From positions 16,001-80,000 of the forward strand of contig JBAYIO010000009.1 of assembly GCA_041665605.1 (NCBI GenBank): a DNA stretch of 64,000 bases. The letters are read 5' to 3'. Origin of the DNA: CAIPAT01 sp041665605. GTDB taxonomy: Bacteria; Verrucomicrobiota; Lentisphaeria; Victivallales; Victivallaceae. The translations under genes were made by a program, and so were the position numbers. Shown one piece after another: positions 53,510 to 62,913 of the stretch. The notes beneath the pieces were generated by a model. The model was not told the DNA's origin. It did not search any database and saw only the letters and a list, made by a program, of their open reading frames with translations. Numbering within the stretch: position 1 is the first letter of the stretch; each line of letters begins with the position of its first letter.

Positions 53510-53816
53510 TTTTCTCTTTTTCCCTTATTATTAAACAATTCTTCTGCAAGCTCTTTTGCTTACAACATAAAGAGCTGTAATATAACTGCCGGGACAAGCC
53601 AAGGCAACAGTTTTGCAAAGAATAATTATGGATAATTATTCTTCAACAGGGACGAGGCGTCTGTCTTTGCCAAATTTTACAGTATATGGAACTGCCGTAT
53701 TTAAGGTGTTGAATATCCGATATTCAGGATTATATTAATGCTTTTGTTTTCTGCAAACAATAAACGCTGGCCGGAGAGTACAGCGGCTGACATAACCAAC
53801 AGGATATCAAGAGAAT
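53510..53816. other. 307-bp divergent intergenic region with two palindromes
   Basis: Between ffh and the TRASH-like gene. GAATAATTAT-GG-ATAATTATTC (53620-53641) is a perfect 10-bp dyad, and GAATATCCGATATTC (53711-53725) is a second perfect dyad. Both look like operators. No SRP RNA or other RNA gene was recognised. Confidence 0.45.
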
Positions 53817-55310
53817 ATGTTTGAAAGTCTGAGCGATAAATTACAGGATACGCTAAAACGGCTGCGCGGCGAGGCAAAGCTGACAGAGTCAAATATCGCC
53901 GATGCAATGCGGGATATCCGCCTGGCCATGCTGGACGCCGATGTCAATATTCAAGTGGTAAAAGACTTTATTGATGACGTCCGGGCAGAGTGTGTCGGCG
54001 TGGATGTGCTGCGCACGGTCACCCCCGGACAGCAGGTTGTAAAGATCGTCCATGACAAACTGGTGGAATTGATGGGCGAGGGTGAAGTCCCGCTGAAACT
54101 GGAATCCAAGCCGTCGGTAATCATGATGGTCGGACTTCACGGCAGCGGCAAAACCACCACAGCCGCCAAACTGGCGCTTCACCTGAAGAAAAATAAGAAG
54201 AAAGTCATGCTGGCGGCCGGCGACATTTACCGTCCCGCCGCGATTGATCAGCTCGAAGTGCTCGGCAAAGAAATCGGCGTGCCGGTTTATGCCGAACGCG
54301 ACAACCTGAATGTCGCTTCAATCGCCAGGAACGCAATTGAAGCCGCCAAACTTGAACGTCTTGACGTGATTATTATCGATACCGCCGGCCGCTTGCAAAT
54401 AGACCAGTCGATGGTTCAGGAGCTTGTTCAAATCAGCCAGGCGTCGCGGGCGGATGAAATCCTGCTGGTCGCGGATGCCGCGCTCGGCCAGGAAGCTGTT
54501 TCCGTGGCGGACCACTTCCACAAAGCGCTCGGCCTGACCGGACTGGTATTGACCAAGCTTGACGGCGACGCCCGCGGCGGCGCGGCGCTGTCCATCCGCA
54601 AAGTAACCGGATGCCCGGTTAAATTTGTCGGATCCGGTGAAAAGATTGAAAATCTCGAAGTATTTTATCCTGAGCGCATGGCCTCACGCATTCTCGGCAT
54701 GGGCGACGTTGTATCGCTGGTCGAGAAAGCCGCGGAGGAACTTGACGAAAAAGAAGCCCGGCTGCTGCATGAAAAGCTCAAGAAAAATCAATTTGACTTC
54801 AACGATTTTCTGATGCAGCTCCGCCAGATGTCGAAGCTGGGCGGCGCGGAATCAATCCTGAAAATGCTCCCCGGCGGCAGGGATATGAGCAAAGCCCTCG
54901 GCGAAGTTGATCCTAAACATTTTTCGCACATGGAAGCGATTATCTGTTCCATGACCGCGGCTGAACGCGGCGATCCCGATCTTATCAGTTTTCCCCGCAG
55001 AAAACGCATTGCCAGAGGCAGCGGAACTTCGCTGGAGGAGGTTGCCCGCCTGGTCAAGCAGTTCACCCTGATGCGGAAAATGATGAAGAAAACCGGGCTG
55101 CTCCGGCAGTTGCTGGGCGGCGGCGGAATGACCGGCATGAGCGGGATGGGCGGCATGAGCGGGATTGGCGGCATGTCGTCCATGTCCGAATCAAGCATGG
55201 AGGAAATCGGACTCGGCGTCGGCCCGTCGCGCAAAGAAATTGACCGGAAGCGCAAGCTGGAGAAACTTAAGAAAAAGCAGAAACAGAAGCAGCGCAAGAA
55301 AAACCGCTGA
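53817..55310 (+). CDS. ffh: signal recognition particle protein Ffh
   Basis: 497 residues. N and G domains (about 1-295) with GLHGSGKTTTAAKLA (G1), DTAGRLQID (G3), TKLDGDARGGAAL (G4/G5). The M domain (about 325-450) binds SRP RNA and signal peptides; it is followed by a Gly/Met repeat region (GGMSG-type units at about 437-465) and a basic tail. The Met/Gly repeats are longer than usual. Targets membrane proteins to the Sec translocon together with FtsY. Confidence 0.97.
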   Translation: MFESLSDKLQDTLKRLRGEAKLTESNIADAMRDIRLAMLDADVNIQVVKDFIDDVRAECVGVDVLRTVTPGQQVVKIVHDKLVELMGEGEVPLKLESKPSVIMMVGLHGSGKTTTAAKLALHLKKNKKKVMLAAGDIYRPAAIDQLEVLGKEIGVPVYAERDNLNVASIARNAIEAAKLERLDVIIIDTAGRLQIDQSMVQELVQISQASRADEILLVADAALGQEAVSVADHFHKALGLTGLVLTKLDGDARGGAALSIRKVTGCPVKFVGSGEKIENLEVFYPERMASRILGMGDVVSLVEKAAEELDEKEARLLHEKLKKNQFDFNDFLMQLRQMSKLGGAESILKMLPGGRDMSKALGEVDPKHFSHMEAIICSMTAAERGDPDLISFPRRKRIARGSGTSLEEVARLVKQFTLMRKMMKKTGLLRQLLGGGGMTGMSGMGGMSGIGGMSSMSESSMEEIGLGVGPSRKEIDRKRKLEKLKKKQKQKQRKKNR

Positions 55311-55405
55311 TGTTTTTAATGTATTTAGTCGAAAACAGGTTAATCCTGAGAATTTTATAAATTGCTGAACAATGTTGAAAAAACGTAAAGGGAATTTTAA
55401 AAAAT

Positions 55406-56200
55406 ATGCTGACAATAATCATCTCCGCAATAATCGGTTTAATCACGGGCTGGGCCAGCTATCATGAGTGGAACCTGGGCTGGGCGCTGGCCAACGGTTT
55501 CGTCATGGCCGTGGTATCTCAACTTCTGATCGGGTTGTTCGTCCGGCGGAAAGTCACCAGAATTAATGAGAAGATCCAGGGCGTGATGGTCGAAGCTCAA
55601 AACAAGATCAACCGCATGGCGCAGGGATTTCAGCGCCGGCCGCTCGGCAGCATCAAAGAGATGCAGAAAATGCTGGAAAAAGAGCAGAACGAATCCGTAA
55701 AGAAAGCGCTGGAAGTTTCCGACGAAATGAAGAAATTTTATATATGGAATTTCCTGCTGGAAAGGCAGATCAACACCATGCGCATGCTGCTGCATTTTCA
55801 GTTGCATGAAATGGATGCAGTTGATAAGCTGATGCCCAGGAGTCTGATGATGGACCCCCGCGCCGTCGCGATAAAGATTATCCGCATGTATAAAAAAGGC
55901 AGTCAGGATTTTCATAAGGTTTTCGCCAAAAAATCAAAACGGCTGAAAGATGACGATGCCGCGCTGCTTTACGGGCTGTACTCCTGGATACTGGTGAAAG
56001 AAGGCCAGACGGACAAAGCGCTCAATGTGCTGATCGAAGCAAAGAAGAAAACCGGCAATGAAACGATAGTTCAAAACTGGGAACATCTTGCCAACGGCAG
56101 AGTCAAACAGTTCTCCAATGCCGGACTGGGCGACATGTGGTATTCGCTTTATCTGGAAGAAGCTAAAATCAAGCCGCAGAAAATGCGCCGCGCATTCTGA
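55406..56200 (+). CDS. membrane-anchored protein of unknown function
   Basis: 264 residues. One or two N-terminal membrane helices (about 2-20 and 30-48), then a cytosolic, highly helical domain (about 55-250) with coiled-coil (MVEAQNKINRMAQGFQ) and TPR-like segments (LLYGLYSWILVKEGQTDKALNVLIEA). Not recognised. It lies 95 bases after ffh on the same strand, so a link with protein export or membrane assembly is possible but not shown. Confidence 0.7.
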   Translation: MLTIIISAIIGLITGWASYHEWNLGWALANGFVMAVVSQLLIGLFVRRKVTRINEKIQGVMVEAQNKINRMAQGFQRRPLGSIKEMQKMLEKEQNESVKKALEVSDEMKKFYIWNFLLERQINTMRMLLHFQLHEMDAVDKLMPRSLMMDPRAVAIKIIRMYKKGSQDFHKVFAKKSKRLKDDDAALLYGLYSWILVKEGQTDKALNVLIEAKKKTGNETIVQNWEHLANGRVKQFSNAGLGDMWYSLYLEEAKIKPQKMRRAF

Positions 56201-56362
56201 AAAATCCGGTGCGATTCTGCAACAAAGACGTTTTTTTATACAGGTTTCATGCTGAAATAATAAAAAAACATTTGCATAAGTAAATTTTAAGGTTAGTTTA
56301 AATAAATTAGAATTATTATTAAGTTTTAGGTAACTTGAAATTTTATAAAGACGAGGTCAAAC

Positions 56363-56920
56363 ATGAAGAAAATGTTATTGCTGTTCACATTCGCTTTCAT
56401 TCTGGTCGCCGGGTTCAGTTCTCGAGCTGATGGTGTTGTGGACAAGGTCTGTCTGTACATCCCGAACCGGATTATTGATGCAATGGACACCTTTACTATC
56501 AACCTTGGCATAGGTCCGGTGGTTTGTCTCGAACTCCGCGGCACCCGCGCAGTTCAAGGCGGCGTCGGCATCGGTGCCGCCGCTAAAGTGATCAAAGATT
56601 ACAATCGTCAATACGGCGCCTGTCTCCAGAACGGCTGGAACTGGGAATTCATCTGTGTCGCCGCTGAAGACATTGAACGCAGACCTACTACCCGCTGGGT
56701 AAAAGAATACTGGCAGCATGACGAAGGCTTCCCGAGCCCCACGCAGCGCATTTATAACTTCCATACCGGCGCCAGGGACTATTGGGAACTGGGCGGCTCC
56801 GCCGGACTCGGTATTGAAGCCGATGTCGCGCTTCATCCGGTCGAACTGGCTGACTTCGTTACCGGCTTCTTCTTCATCGACCTCAAAGGCGATGATCTGA
56901 CTTTCGAGGATTTTGAATAA
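56363..56920 (+). CDS. exported protein of unknown function
   Basis: 185 residues with a signal peptide (1-22, AGFSSRADG). The mature part has IPNRIIDAMDTFTINLGIGPVVCLELRGTRAVQGGVGIGAAAKV, a pattern that resembles small outer-membrane or periplasmic proteins of PVC bacteria, and ends acidic. Like the TIGR04073 protein it has a Gly-rich hydrophobic core. Function unknown. GAGG precedes the ATG. Confidence 0.7.
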   Translation: MKKMLLLFTFAFILVAGFSSRADGVVDKVCLYIPNRIIDAMDTFTINLGIGPVVCLELRGTRAVQGGVGIGAAAKVIKDYNRQYGACLQNGWNWEFICVAAEDIERRPTTRWVKEYWQHDEGFPSPTQRIYNFHTGARDYWELGGSAGLGIEADVALHPVELADFVTGFFFIDLKGDDLTFEDFE

Positions 56921-56985
56921 AAGTCCCGCTTAAACGGCAAATGATTCCACCGGGTATTTCATGCTTATGAGATATCCGGTTTTTT

Positions 56986-57342
56986 ATGAGTAGAAATAGT
57001 ATGGGCGTAAATGACACGGCAGGCGATTTTCAATGCACCCGTTGCGGCAACTGCTGTAAATGGCCCGGCTATGTGCGAATCAGTGTTGAAGAGACCGCGC
57101 GGATTGCCGCGTTCTTAGGCATAACGGTCCAGGCGTTTACCGATGAATATACGGTTCTGACTTCGGACCGCCGCGGTTTGTCTTTGAAAGAGAAGGATGA
57201 CCGGCAGTGCATTTTTTATGAGGAGCCTCCGGCCTGCCGGATCGAACCGGTGAAACCGCTCCAGTGCCGGAATTTCCCTGCCGGGTGGAATTTTACGGGA
57301 TGGGAAAAAGAGTGTAACGGTACTGGAAGCCTTAAAAAATAA
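56986..57342 (+). CDS. YkgJ family cysteine cluster protein
   Basis: 118 residues with the zinc/iron-chelating cluster: CTRCGNCCKWPGYV near 17-30, then CIFYEEPPACRIEPVKPLQC near 75-94. Proteins of this family bind Fe or Zn through Cys residues and have poorly known roles. The ribosome site is weak; a second ATG lies five codons in. It is 24 bases upstream of gmk. Confidence 0.8.
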   Translation: MSRNSMGVNDTAGDFQCTRCGNCCKWPGYVRISVEETARIAAFLGITVQAFTDEYTVLTSDRRGLSLKEKDDRQCIFYEEPPACRIEPVKPLQCRNFPAGWNFTGWEKECNGTGSLKK

Positions 57343-57366
57343 ATCGGATAATCAAGGATTTGCAGG

Positions 57367-58005
57367 ATGGGACTGATAAATCAAAACTCGAGACTGGGAG
57401 TGATCCTGATCGTATCCGGCCCGAGCGGAACCGGCAAAACCACGGTATGCACTCGCGTCCGTGAAGAAATGCCGGAATTGAAATTTTCAGTTTCCTGCAC
57501 TACCCGCGCGCCGCGGGCCGGTGAACAGCATGGCAGAGATTACTATTTCCTGTCCCGCGAAGAGTTCAAGCGCAGGATCGACAACGGCGAATTCATCGAA
57601 TACGCCGAAGTCTTCAGCAATTATTACGGCACGCTTAAAAGTGAAGTCATTGACCGGGTTGAGCAGGGCGAAGATGTTTTCCTTGACATTGACATTCAGG
57701 GAGCAATGCAGATACGGCAGTGTTCACAGCAGGACCCGCTGCTTGGAAACTGCTGTGAATTCATCTTCATCGCGCCGCCGTCGCTGGAGGAACTGGAAAA
57801 ACGGCTGCGCCGGCGCGCCTCTGATTCCGAAGAGCAGATTATGCAGCGGCTCGGCAAATCGAAGCTTGAAATAAGCTACTGGAAGCACTATGATTATCTG
57901 GTCATCAATGACAGGCTGGATGCCGCCGTGGAAGATATGAAATCCCTGATCAGGATGACCCGCAAGGCAACCAAACGACTGGAGGAGGGACTGTTCAATG
58001 TCTGA
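57367..58005 (+). CDS. gmk: guanylate kinase
   Basis: 212 residues. P-loop GPSGTGKTTVCTRV, guanylate-binding FSVSCTTRAPRAGEQHGRDY and the lid/adenine region RRRASDSEEQIMQRL. It phosphorylates GMP to GDP with ATP. The gene overlaps coaC by eight bases, as in many bacteria where gmk, rpoZ and coaBC cluster; rpoZ is missing here. Confidence 0.96.
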   Translation: MGLINQNSRLGVILIVSGPSGTGKTTVCTRVREEMPELKFSVSCTTRAPRAGEQHGRDYYFLSREEFKRRIDNGEFIEYAEVFSNYYGTLKSEVIDRVEQGEDVFLDIDIQGAMQIRQCSQQDPLLGNCCEFIFIAPPSLEELEKRLRRRASDSEEQIMQRLGKSKLEISYWKHYDYLVINDRLDAAVEDMKSLIRMTRKATKRLEEGLFNV

Positions 58006-58537
58006 TCACAAAAAATCTATTGCGCTCGGAATAACCGGCTGCATCGCCGCATATAAAGGCGCCGACCTTTGCAGCCGGCTGGTTCAGAACGGATACAATG
58101 TCCATGTGCTGATGACGGAGTCCGCGACTAAACTGGTTACTGAGCAGACTTTCCTGACGCTGTCCCGCAATCCCGTCATCACCAGCTTGTGGAACAGTCC
58201 GGAATGGCGTCCCGAGCATGTCGCGCTGTCCGACCAGGCTGCCCTGCTGGTCGTCGCGCCCTGTACCGCGAATTTTATCGGAAAACTGGCTCACGGCATC
58301 GCCGATGACGCCCTCTCAACTTTTGCCGTCACCCATACCGGCCCGATCCTGCTCGCTCCCGGCATGAATCCGAAAATGTGGCGGAATCCGGCAGTTCAGG
58401 AGAATGTGGAATTATTGAAGAAGCGCGGCATACTTTTCGCCGGGCCCGAAGCCGGTCATGTCGCCTGCGGCCCCGACGGAGTCGGGCGCATGATTGAAGT
58501 CGAAGAAATCCTGAAGCAGATTGTCAGTCTTATTTGA
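57998..58537 (+). CDS. coaC: phosphopantothenoylcysteine decarboxylase (CoaC-type flavoprotein)
   Basis: 179 residues, only the decarboxylase half of CoaBC. FMN-binding flavoprotein: GITGCIAAYKGADL at the start, PGMNPKMW (substrate Asn) and GHVACGPDGVGRM with the catalytic Cys. The ligase half (CoaB) is not attached and not adjacent, so it must be encoded elsewhere. GGAGG precedes the ATG inside gmk. Confidence 0.92.
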   Translation: MSDHKKSIALGITGCIAAYKGADLCSRLVQNGYNVHVLMTESATKLVTEQTFLTLSRNPVITSLWNSPEWRPEHVALSDQAALLVVAPCTANFIGKLAHGIADDALSTFAVTHTGPILLAPGMNPKMWRNPAVQENVELLKKRGILFAGPEAGHVACGPDGVGRMIEVEEILKQIVSLI

Positions 58538-58566
58538 CCGCAAAGATGGCTGTCGGCAAGAACCGT

Positions 58567-59364
58567 CTATTCGATGACTTTATTGACTATTTCGCGGTCA
58601 AAATAATTTACCGACATGCCGGCATCCACGACTAAGGTCTGGGCATTGATTCCGGCCGCGCGCGGACTTAACAGGAAAGCCGCAACGTTCGCAACCTCCT
58701 CCGTTTTCAGAGCTTCTTTTCTAAGGGTGGCCTTCTCGGCGAAAAGATACGGCTTGACGTATCCGGGAATACCGGCGGAGGCGGAAGTTTTGAGCAGGGA
58801 GGCGCCGACGCCGTTGACTCGGATTTTTGTGGTTTCGCTCAGCGATTTTGCCAGGAAGCAGATACTGGAATCCAGCGCGGCTTTCACCGGGGCCATATAG
58901 CCGTAGCTCTCCGCCGCCATCCGCGTGGTTGAGATTGAAATCGTAATCATCGCGCCTTCCGGGTCCATGTACGGCAAATATAATCCGGCGATATCGATGA
59001 AGGAAAAGCAGGAAATATCCACCGCCTGTAAAAAGTCCTTCCTGACAGTCTGGTGAAACGGTTTGAGGCCTTCGGAAAAATTGGCAAAAGCCACTGAATG
59101 CACGATTCCGTAAACAGGTTGATGAGCCGCGCCGATTTCTGCGGCGGTCGCTTTCATTGAGTTTTCATTTTCGAAATCGCAGCGGTAGACCGGAGCGCCG
59201 GGGAAAAACTTTTCAATGACAGCGGCGGCATCATCTTTCTGAACAGAAAAAATCAGCTCCGCGCCTTCTTCCCGCAGCACCTTGGCAATGTGGAAGGCCA
59301 CACTTTTGCGGTTGGCCACGCCGAAGATCAGAATTTTTTTGTTTTCAATTCCCAGAAAGCTCAT
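58567..59364 (-). CDS. fabI: enoyl-[acyl-carrier-protein] reductase FabI
   Basis: 265 residues from ATG (MSFLGIENKK); the frame starts three codons earlier at a TTG. SDR enzyme for the last step of fatty-acid elongation. Signatures: IFGVANRKSVAFHIAKVL (NADH-binding, FabI-specific), Tyr and Lys of YGYMAPVKAALDS with the FabI seven-residue spacing, and GIPGYVKPYL near the substrate loop. The C-terminus is DREIVNKVIE. It lies 15 bases from the SGNH hydrolase on the same strand. Confidence 0.93.
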   Translation of the reverse strand: MSFLGIENKKILIFGVANRKSVAFHIAKVLREEGAELIFSVQKDDAAAVIEKFFPGAPVYRCDFENENSMKATAAEIGAAHQPVYGIVHSVAFANFSEGLKPFHQTVRKDFLQAVDISCFSFIDIAGLYLPYMDPEGAMITISISTTRMAAESYGYMAPVKAALDSSICFLAKSLSETTKIRVNGVGASLLKTSASAGIPGYVKPYLFAEKATLRKEALKTEEVANVAAFLLSPRAAGINAQTLVVDAGMSVNYFDREIVNKVIE

Positions 59365-59379
59365 TTTCAACACCCGCGC

Positions 59380-60525
59380 TTATTTTTTATCGGACAATTT
59401 AAATTTTAACCATGCATAAAATGAATCGGCAATCTGCAGATAGCCTTCCTGGGCAGGATGCACGCCATTAATCTGGCGGACGGTTTTTGCGGCGTTTCTG
59501 CTGTTTACCGTTTCCGATATGGCCGGAAAGTTATTTTCACAGTCGATATTCACATAAGCCGGAATCAGGGAGACGTTGCGGTACTTTCCGCTGCCGTAAC
59601 GTTCAATCATCCGTTCGACCAGGCGATGCTGATTGCGCCGGTACTGCCAGCGGGTCTGCCCGCATTGGTAATTTGAGCCGAATGCATCCTGGGTCGCGGC
59701 CGGCGGCACCGTCAGCGCCAGACCGATCTGAGTGTCTGGTCCGACTTTTTGAAATTCGGCAATCAACTTGTCCGCATTTTTCAGAATCTGATCTATCGCG
59801 GAATCCAGATTGTCCTCTTTCAGGTTAAAAACATCATTGGTACCGAGCATGACCGTGATAAAATCCGGAGCTTTGCCCCCGGCGTATTTACTGCAGTAAT
59901 CTTTGAAATCCAGTTCCGGACTGCCGTCCTTATCCGTCAGAAATTTGCTTTTGCCGCGGTAATCAGTCTGGGTGGGATTATACTGGGTCAGAAAAGTGTT
60001 CCAGGACCACCCGGCATAGCCTTCGTGAGCAAAATTTCCCGGCTCTTTGCCGTGACCGGAATGACTGCCGACGAATGTTGCTTTAGGTCCGTATTTATGG
60101 CAAAGACTGTACAGTTCCAGCGGATAAACCGAAGCATCGGTCAGGCTGTCGCCAATCAGCAGCAGGCTGACGGCTCTGGCCGAACCGGCGTCCGCCGGGC
60201 TTACGATGATTTCAGTCTGGCCTTCCGCCATCAGTTCATTGGCGCCGTTATATATCTTTATTTTCCACGGGAAACTACCGGTCTCCTCCGGCTTCGCTGT
60301 AAAACGCCATCTGGCTTTATCCTGTCTGCCTTTGGCGCAATCAACATCAAACGCATAATTACTATAATTGGGAGTCAGGATAATATTGTCGAAATAAATA
60401 TTAATTTCCTGTCCAGCCACGGCATATACGGCAGGAGGCAGGATCAGTCTTAACTGGTTATTTGAAGCGGCGGTTGCCGCGGCGGCCAGAAACATGAATA
60501 AAAATAAAAATGCTGATTTTCTCAT
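59380..60525 (-). CDS. exported SGNH/GDSL hydrolase
   Basis: 381 residues with a signal peptide (1-20, AAATAAS). N-terminal beta domain (about 25-130), then an SGNH domain: GDSLTDASVYP (catalytic Ser block I), GYAGWSW (Gly block), LGTNDVF (Asn block) and GVHPAQEGY (His block). Such enzymes deacetylate or de-esterify glycans or lipids; substrate not readable. It lies between fabG and fabI, in operon order with 13-15 base gaps. Confidence 0.86.
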   Translation of the reverse strand: MRKSAFLFLFMFLAAAATAASNNQLRLILPPAVYAVAGQEINIYFDNIILTPNYSNYAFDVDCAKGRQDKARWRFTAKPEETGSFPWKIKIYNGANELMAEGQTEIIVSPADAGSARAVSLLLIGDSLTDASVYPLELYSLCHKYGPKATFVGSHSGHGKEPGNFAHEGYAGWSWNTFLTQYNPTQTDYRGKSKFLTDKDGSPELDFKDYCSKYAGGKAPDFITVMLGTNDVFNLKEDNLDSAIDQILKNADKLIAEFQKVGPDTQIGLALTVPPAATQDAFGSNYQCGQTRWQYRRNQHRLVERMIERYGSGKYRNVSLIPAYVNIDCENNFPAISETVNSRNAAKTVRQINGVHPAQEGYLQIADSFYAWLKFKLSDKK

Positions 60526-60538
60526 ATTGCCCTCTGAA

Positions 60539-61276
60539 TTAAAGTCCGCCGGTTACTTCCAGGACGGTGCCGTTGATATATGATGCTTCTTTAGATGCCA
60601 GGAACAGAATTGCCTCCGCGACCTCCGCCGGAGTGCCGAAGCGCTTCATCGGGACCTGGTTTTTGTATTCTTTTCGCAAATCTTCCGGCAGATCGGAAAT
60701 AAGCTCGGTTTCGATAAATCCGGGCGAGACACAATTGACGGTGATGCCGCGGCGGGCGGTTTCTTTGGACAGTGATTTTGTAAACGCCACCTGCCCGGCT
60801 TTGGATGCGGCATAATTGGCCTGGCCGGCGAAGCCCAGCTTGCCGGATGGCGAAGTGATGCTGATAATCCGGCCGAAACGGTTCTGCATCATTTTCATGA
60901 CCGCAAATTTACTCATATTGAACGTGCCGGTTAAATTAATGGCAATGACGGAGTTCCAGTCTTCCGGCGGCATCATGCCGGTCACGCTGTCTTTTCTGAT
61001 GCCGGCACAGTTGACCAGCACTTCAAGTGAAGAGTGAGCAGTGTCATAGCTGTTAAAAAAACTCTCCGCCGCCGCATAATCTGAAACATCGACTTTGACG
61101 ACCTCCAGCGGAAATCCTGCCCACTTTGCCTTAAATTCCGCGGCGGCGGCATCATTGCCGCCGTAAATTGCGGTGACGGATGCGCCGTTCTTCAGAAAAA
61201 GTTCGGATGCGGCGCTGCCGATTCCGCGGGTTCCGCCGGTGATGATTACATTGAATCCTGCAAATTTACCGCTCAT
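60539..61276 (-). CDS. fabG: 3-oxoacyl-[acyl-carrier-protein] reductase
   Basis: 245 residues from the ATG with AGGAG upstream (the frame extends 26 codons further without a site). SDR enzyme of the FabG type: GGTRGIGSAASELF (NADPH), NCAGIRKDS, the catalytic Ser near SITSPSG and YAASKAG with Tyr and Lys. It reduces 3-oxoacyl-ACP in fatty-acid elongation. First of three same-strand genes, followed by the SGNH hydrolase and fabI. Confidence 0.9.
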   Translation of the reverse strand: MSGKFAGFNVIITGGTRGIGSAASELFLKNGASVTAIYGGNDAAAAEFKAKWAGFPLEVVKVDVSDYAAAESFFNSYDTAHSSLEVLVNCAGIRKDSVTGMMPPEDWNSVIAINLTGTFNMSKFAVMKMMQNRFGRIISITSPSGKLGFAGQANYAASKAGQVAFTKSLSKETARRGITVNCVSPGFIETELISDLPEDLRKEYKNQVPMKRFGTPAEVAEAILFLASKEASYINGTVLEVTGGL

Positions 61277-61354
61277 ACAATTTCTCCTGAAAATAAAGAT
61301 TTGCGCTTCCCATCCTCCCCGCCCTGGCCGCTGGAAAACATCCCGGTAACGCAT

Positions 61355-61386
61355 AAAAAAACCCCGGCATGGAGCCGGGGTTTCTC
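61355..61386 (-). terminator. terminator of the rplQ operon
   Basis: AAACCCCGGC (61359-61368) pairs with GCCGGGGTTT (61374-61383). On the minus strand a T-run of seven follows. It lies 45 bases after the rplQ stop. Confidence 0.92.
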
Positions 61387-61427
61387 AATTATAAAGTCTG
61401 TTGTTTTAAAACAGCAGTCATTACGAT

Positions 61428-61844
61428 TTATTCAGCCTTTTGTTCCACAGCCTTTTCGGGAGCTGCAGTCTTCTGGGCCGGGGCTCCTTCTTCCACAAGC
61501 TGAAGTATGCACATTTCGGCGGCATCGCCGACGCGCATCTTTGCCAGATGAATAATTCTGGTGTAGCCGCCTGCGCGGGTCATGTATTTCGGAGCAACTT
61601 CGTCAAAAAGTTTTTTGACGGCAGTTTTGTTTCTGAGCTTGGCAACCGCCTGGCGGATATGATGGAGTCCGCCTTTCTTGCCGAGGGTAATCATCTTGTC
61701 GGCAAAACGGCGTGCTTCTTTGGCCTTGACTATAGTGGTGGTAATCTGGCCGTGTTCGATCAGGCTGCTTACCATATTGGCAAGCATTGCCCGGCGATGC
61801 GCACCGGACCGTCCGATTTTAAATGTATGTAATCTATGACGCAT
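61428..61844 (-). CDS. rplQ: ribosomal protein L17
   Basis: 138 residues, L17 core (MRHRLHTFKIGRSGAHRRAMLANMVSSLIEHGQI) with a low-complexity Ala/Glu/Lys tail after about 115. Large-subunit protein. It overlaps rpoA by one base and ends the operon. Confidence 0.97.
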   Translation of the reverse strand: MRHRLHTFKIGRSGAHRRAMLANMVSSLIEHGQITTTIVKAKEARRFADKMITLGKKGGLHHIRQAVAKLRNKTAVKKLFDEVAPKYMTRAGGYTRIIHLAKMRVGDAAEMCILQLVEEGAPAQKTAAPEKAVEQKAE

Positions 61845-62866
61845 TATTTTTCCTCCACGGATTGAGCTTTGAGGCGTTCGGCTTCCGCTTCAAGTGCATT
61901 CAGCAGATTTTCGCTGAAAGTCATGCCCAGAGACAACCCGAGCGCTTCGATTTTTTCTTTGATTTCATCCAGCGACTTCTTACCGAAGTTTCTGTATTTC
62001 AACATTCTGCTTTCTGTCTTGGTGCACAGTTCGCCGATAATTTTGATATTGGCGTTGTTCAGACAGTTCATGGCGCGGACTGAAAGGTCAAGAACTTCCA
62101 CATCCTGTGAAAGCACTTTGTACATTTTCAGTTCTTCGTCGCTCATGGAAGACAGGACATCTTCTTCGTCAGCCTGGCCGCCGAGGAACGGCTGGAGATG
62201 ATCCTTGAGGATCTTCGCCGCGCTTTCCAGAGCATCCTGGGGCTTGACTCTGCCGTCAGTCCAGATTTCGAGTTGGAGTCCGTCCATTTCAGTTTCTTCA
62301 CCGACACGGGCGGCGCCGACATGATAATTGACGCGGGTAACCGGGCTGAACATGCAGTCAATCGGAATTGTGCCTTCAACTTTCGGTGCAAGCTGCTTTT
62401 CAGCAGGCATATAACCTTTGCCCTTGATCACATCAATTTCAGCACGAAACTGAACATCTTTGTCAATAGTGCAGATGACCTGCTCGGGATTGAGCACTTC
62501 AACCGTTCCATCAACGACAATGTCGCCGGCAGTTACCTGACCGGCCTTGTCTTTTTTAATTTCCAGTGTCTTGCTCTGGTCGCTGTGGAGATTCAGCCGG
62601 ACGCGTTTCAGATTGAGAACAATTTCAGTAACATCTTCAACTACGTTCGGAAGCGAAGCAAACTCATGTGACGCACCGTCAATACGGACTGCGCTGATAG
62701 CTGCCCCTTCCAGAGAGGACAAGAGCACTCTGCGCAGAGAATTGCCGAGAGTATGCCCGAAACCGCTTTGAAACGGAGCCGCGATGAATTTGGCATATCT
62801 GTCTGTTGCAGTTTCTTCTTCTATCCTGATAGATTGGGGCATCGGAAAACCAGATGCAGCAGTCAT
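61844..62866 (-). CDS. rpoA: RNA polymerase subunit alpha
   Basis: 340 residues. N-terminal domain (dimerisation, GHTLGNSLRRVLLSSLEGAA), linker, and C-terminal domain with LDLSVRAMNCLNNANI and KSLDEIKEKIEALGLSLGM that binds DNA and activators. It follows rpsK by 47 bases. There is no rpsD between rpsK and rpoA, unlike the standard alpha operon. Confidence 0.98.
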   Translation of the reverse strand: MTAASGFPMPQSIRIEEETATDRYAKFIAAPFQSGFGHTLGNSLRRVLLSSLEGAAISAVRIDGASHEFASLPNVVEDVTEIVLNLKRVRLNLHSDQSKTLEIKKDKAGQVTAGDIVVDGTVEVLNPEQVICTIDKDVQFRAEIDVIKGKGYMPAEKQLAPKVEGTIPIDCMFSPVTRVNYHVGAARVGEETEMDGLQLEIWTDGRVKPQDALESAAKILKDHLQPFLGGQADEEDVLSSMSDEELKMYKVLSQDVEVLDLSVRAMNCLNNANIKIIGELCTKTESRMLKYRNFGKKSLDEIKEKIEALGLSLGMTFSENLLNALEAEAERLKAQSVEEK

Positions 62867-62913
62867 GTTATTCCTCCAGATTTATTTTAAATTTACTAAA
62901 ATCGTACCTGTCA

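Noticed and set aside
53510..53816. SRP RNA gene next to ffh
   Set aside because: The conserved GGTCCGGAAGGAAGCAGCC-like core of bacterial SRP RNA is absent.
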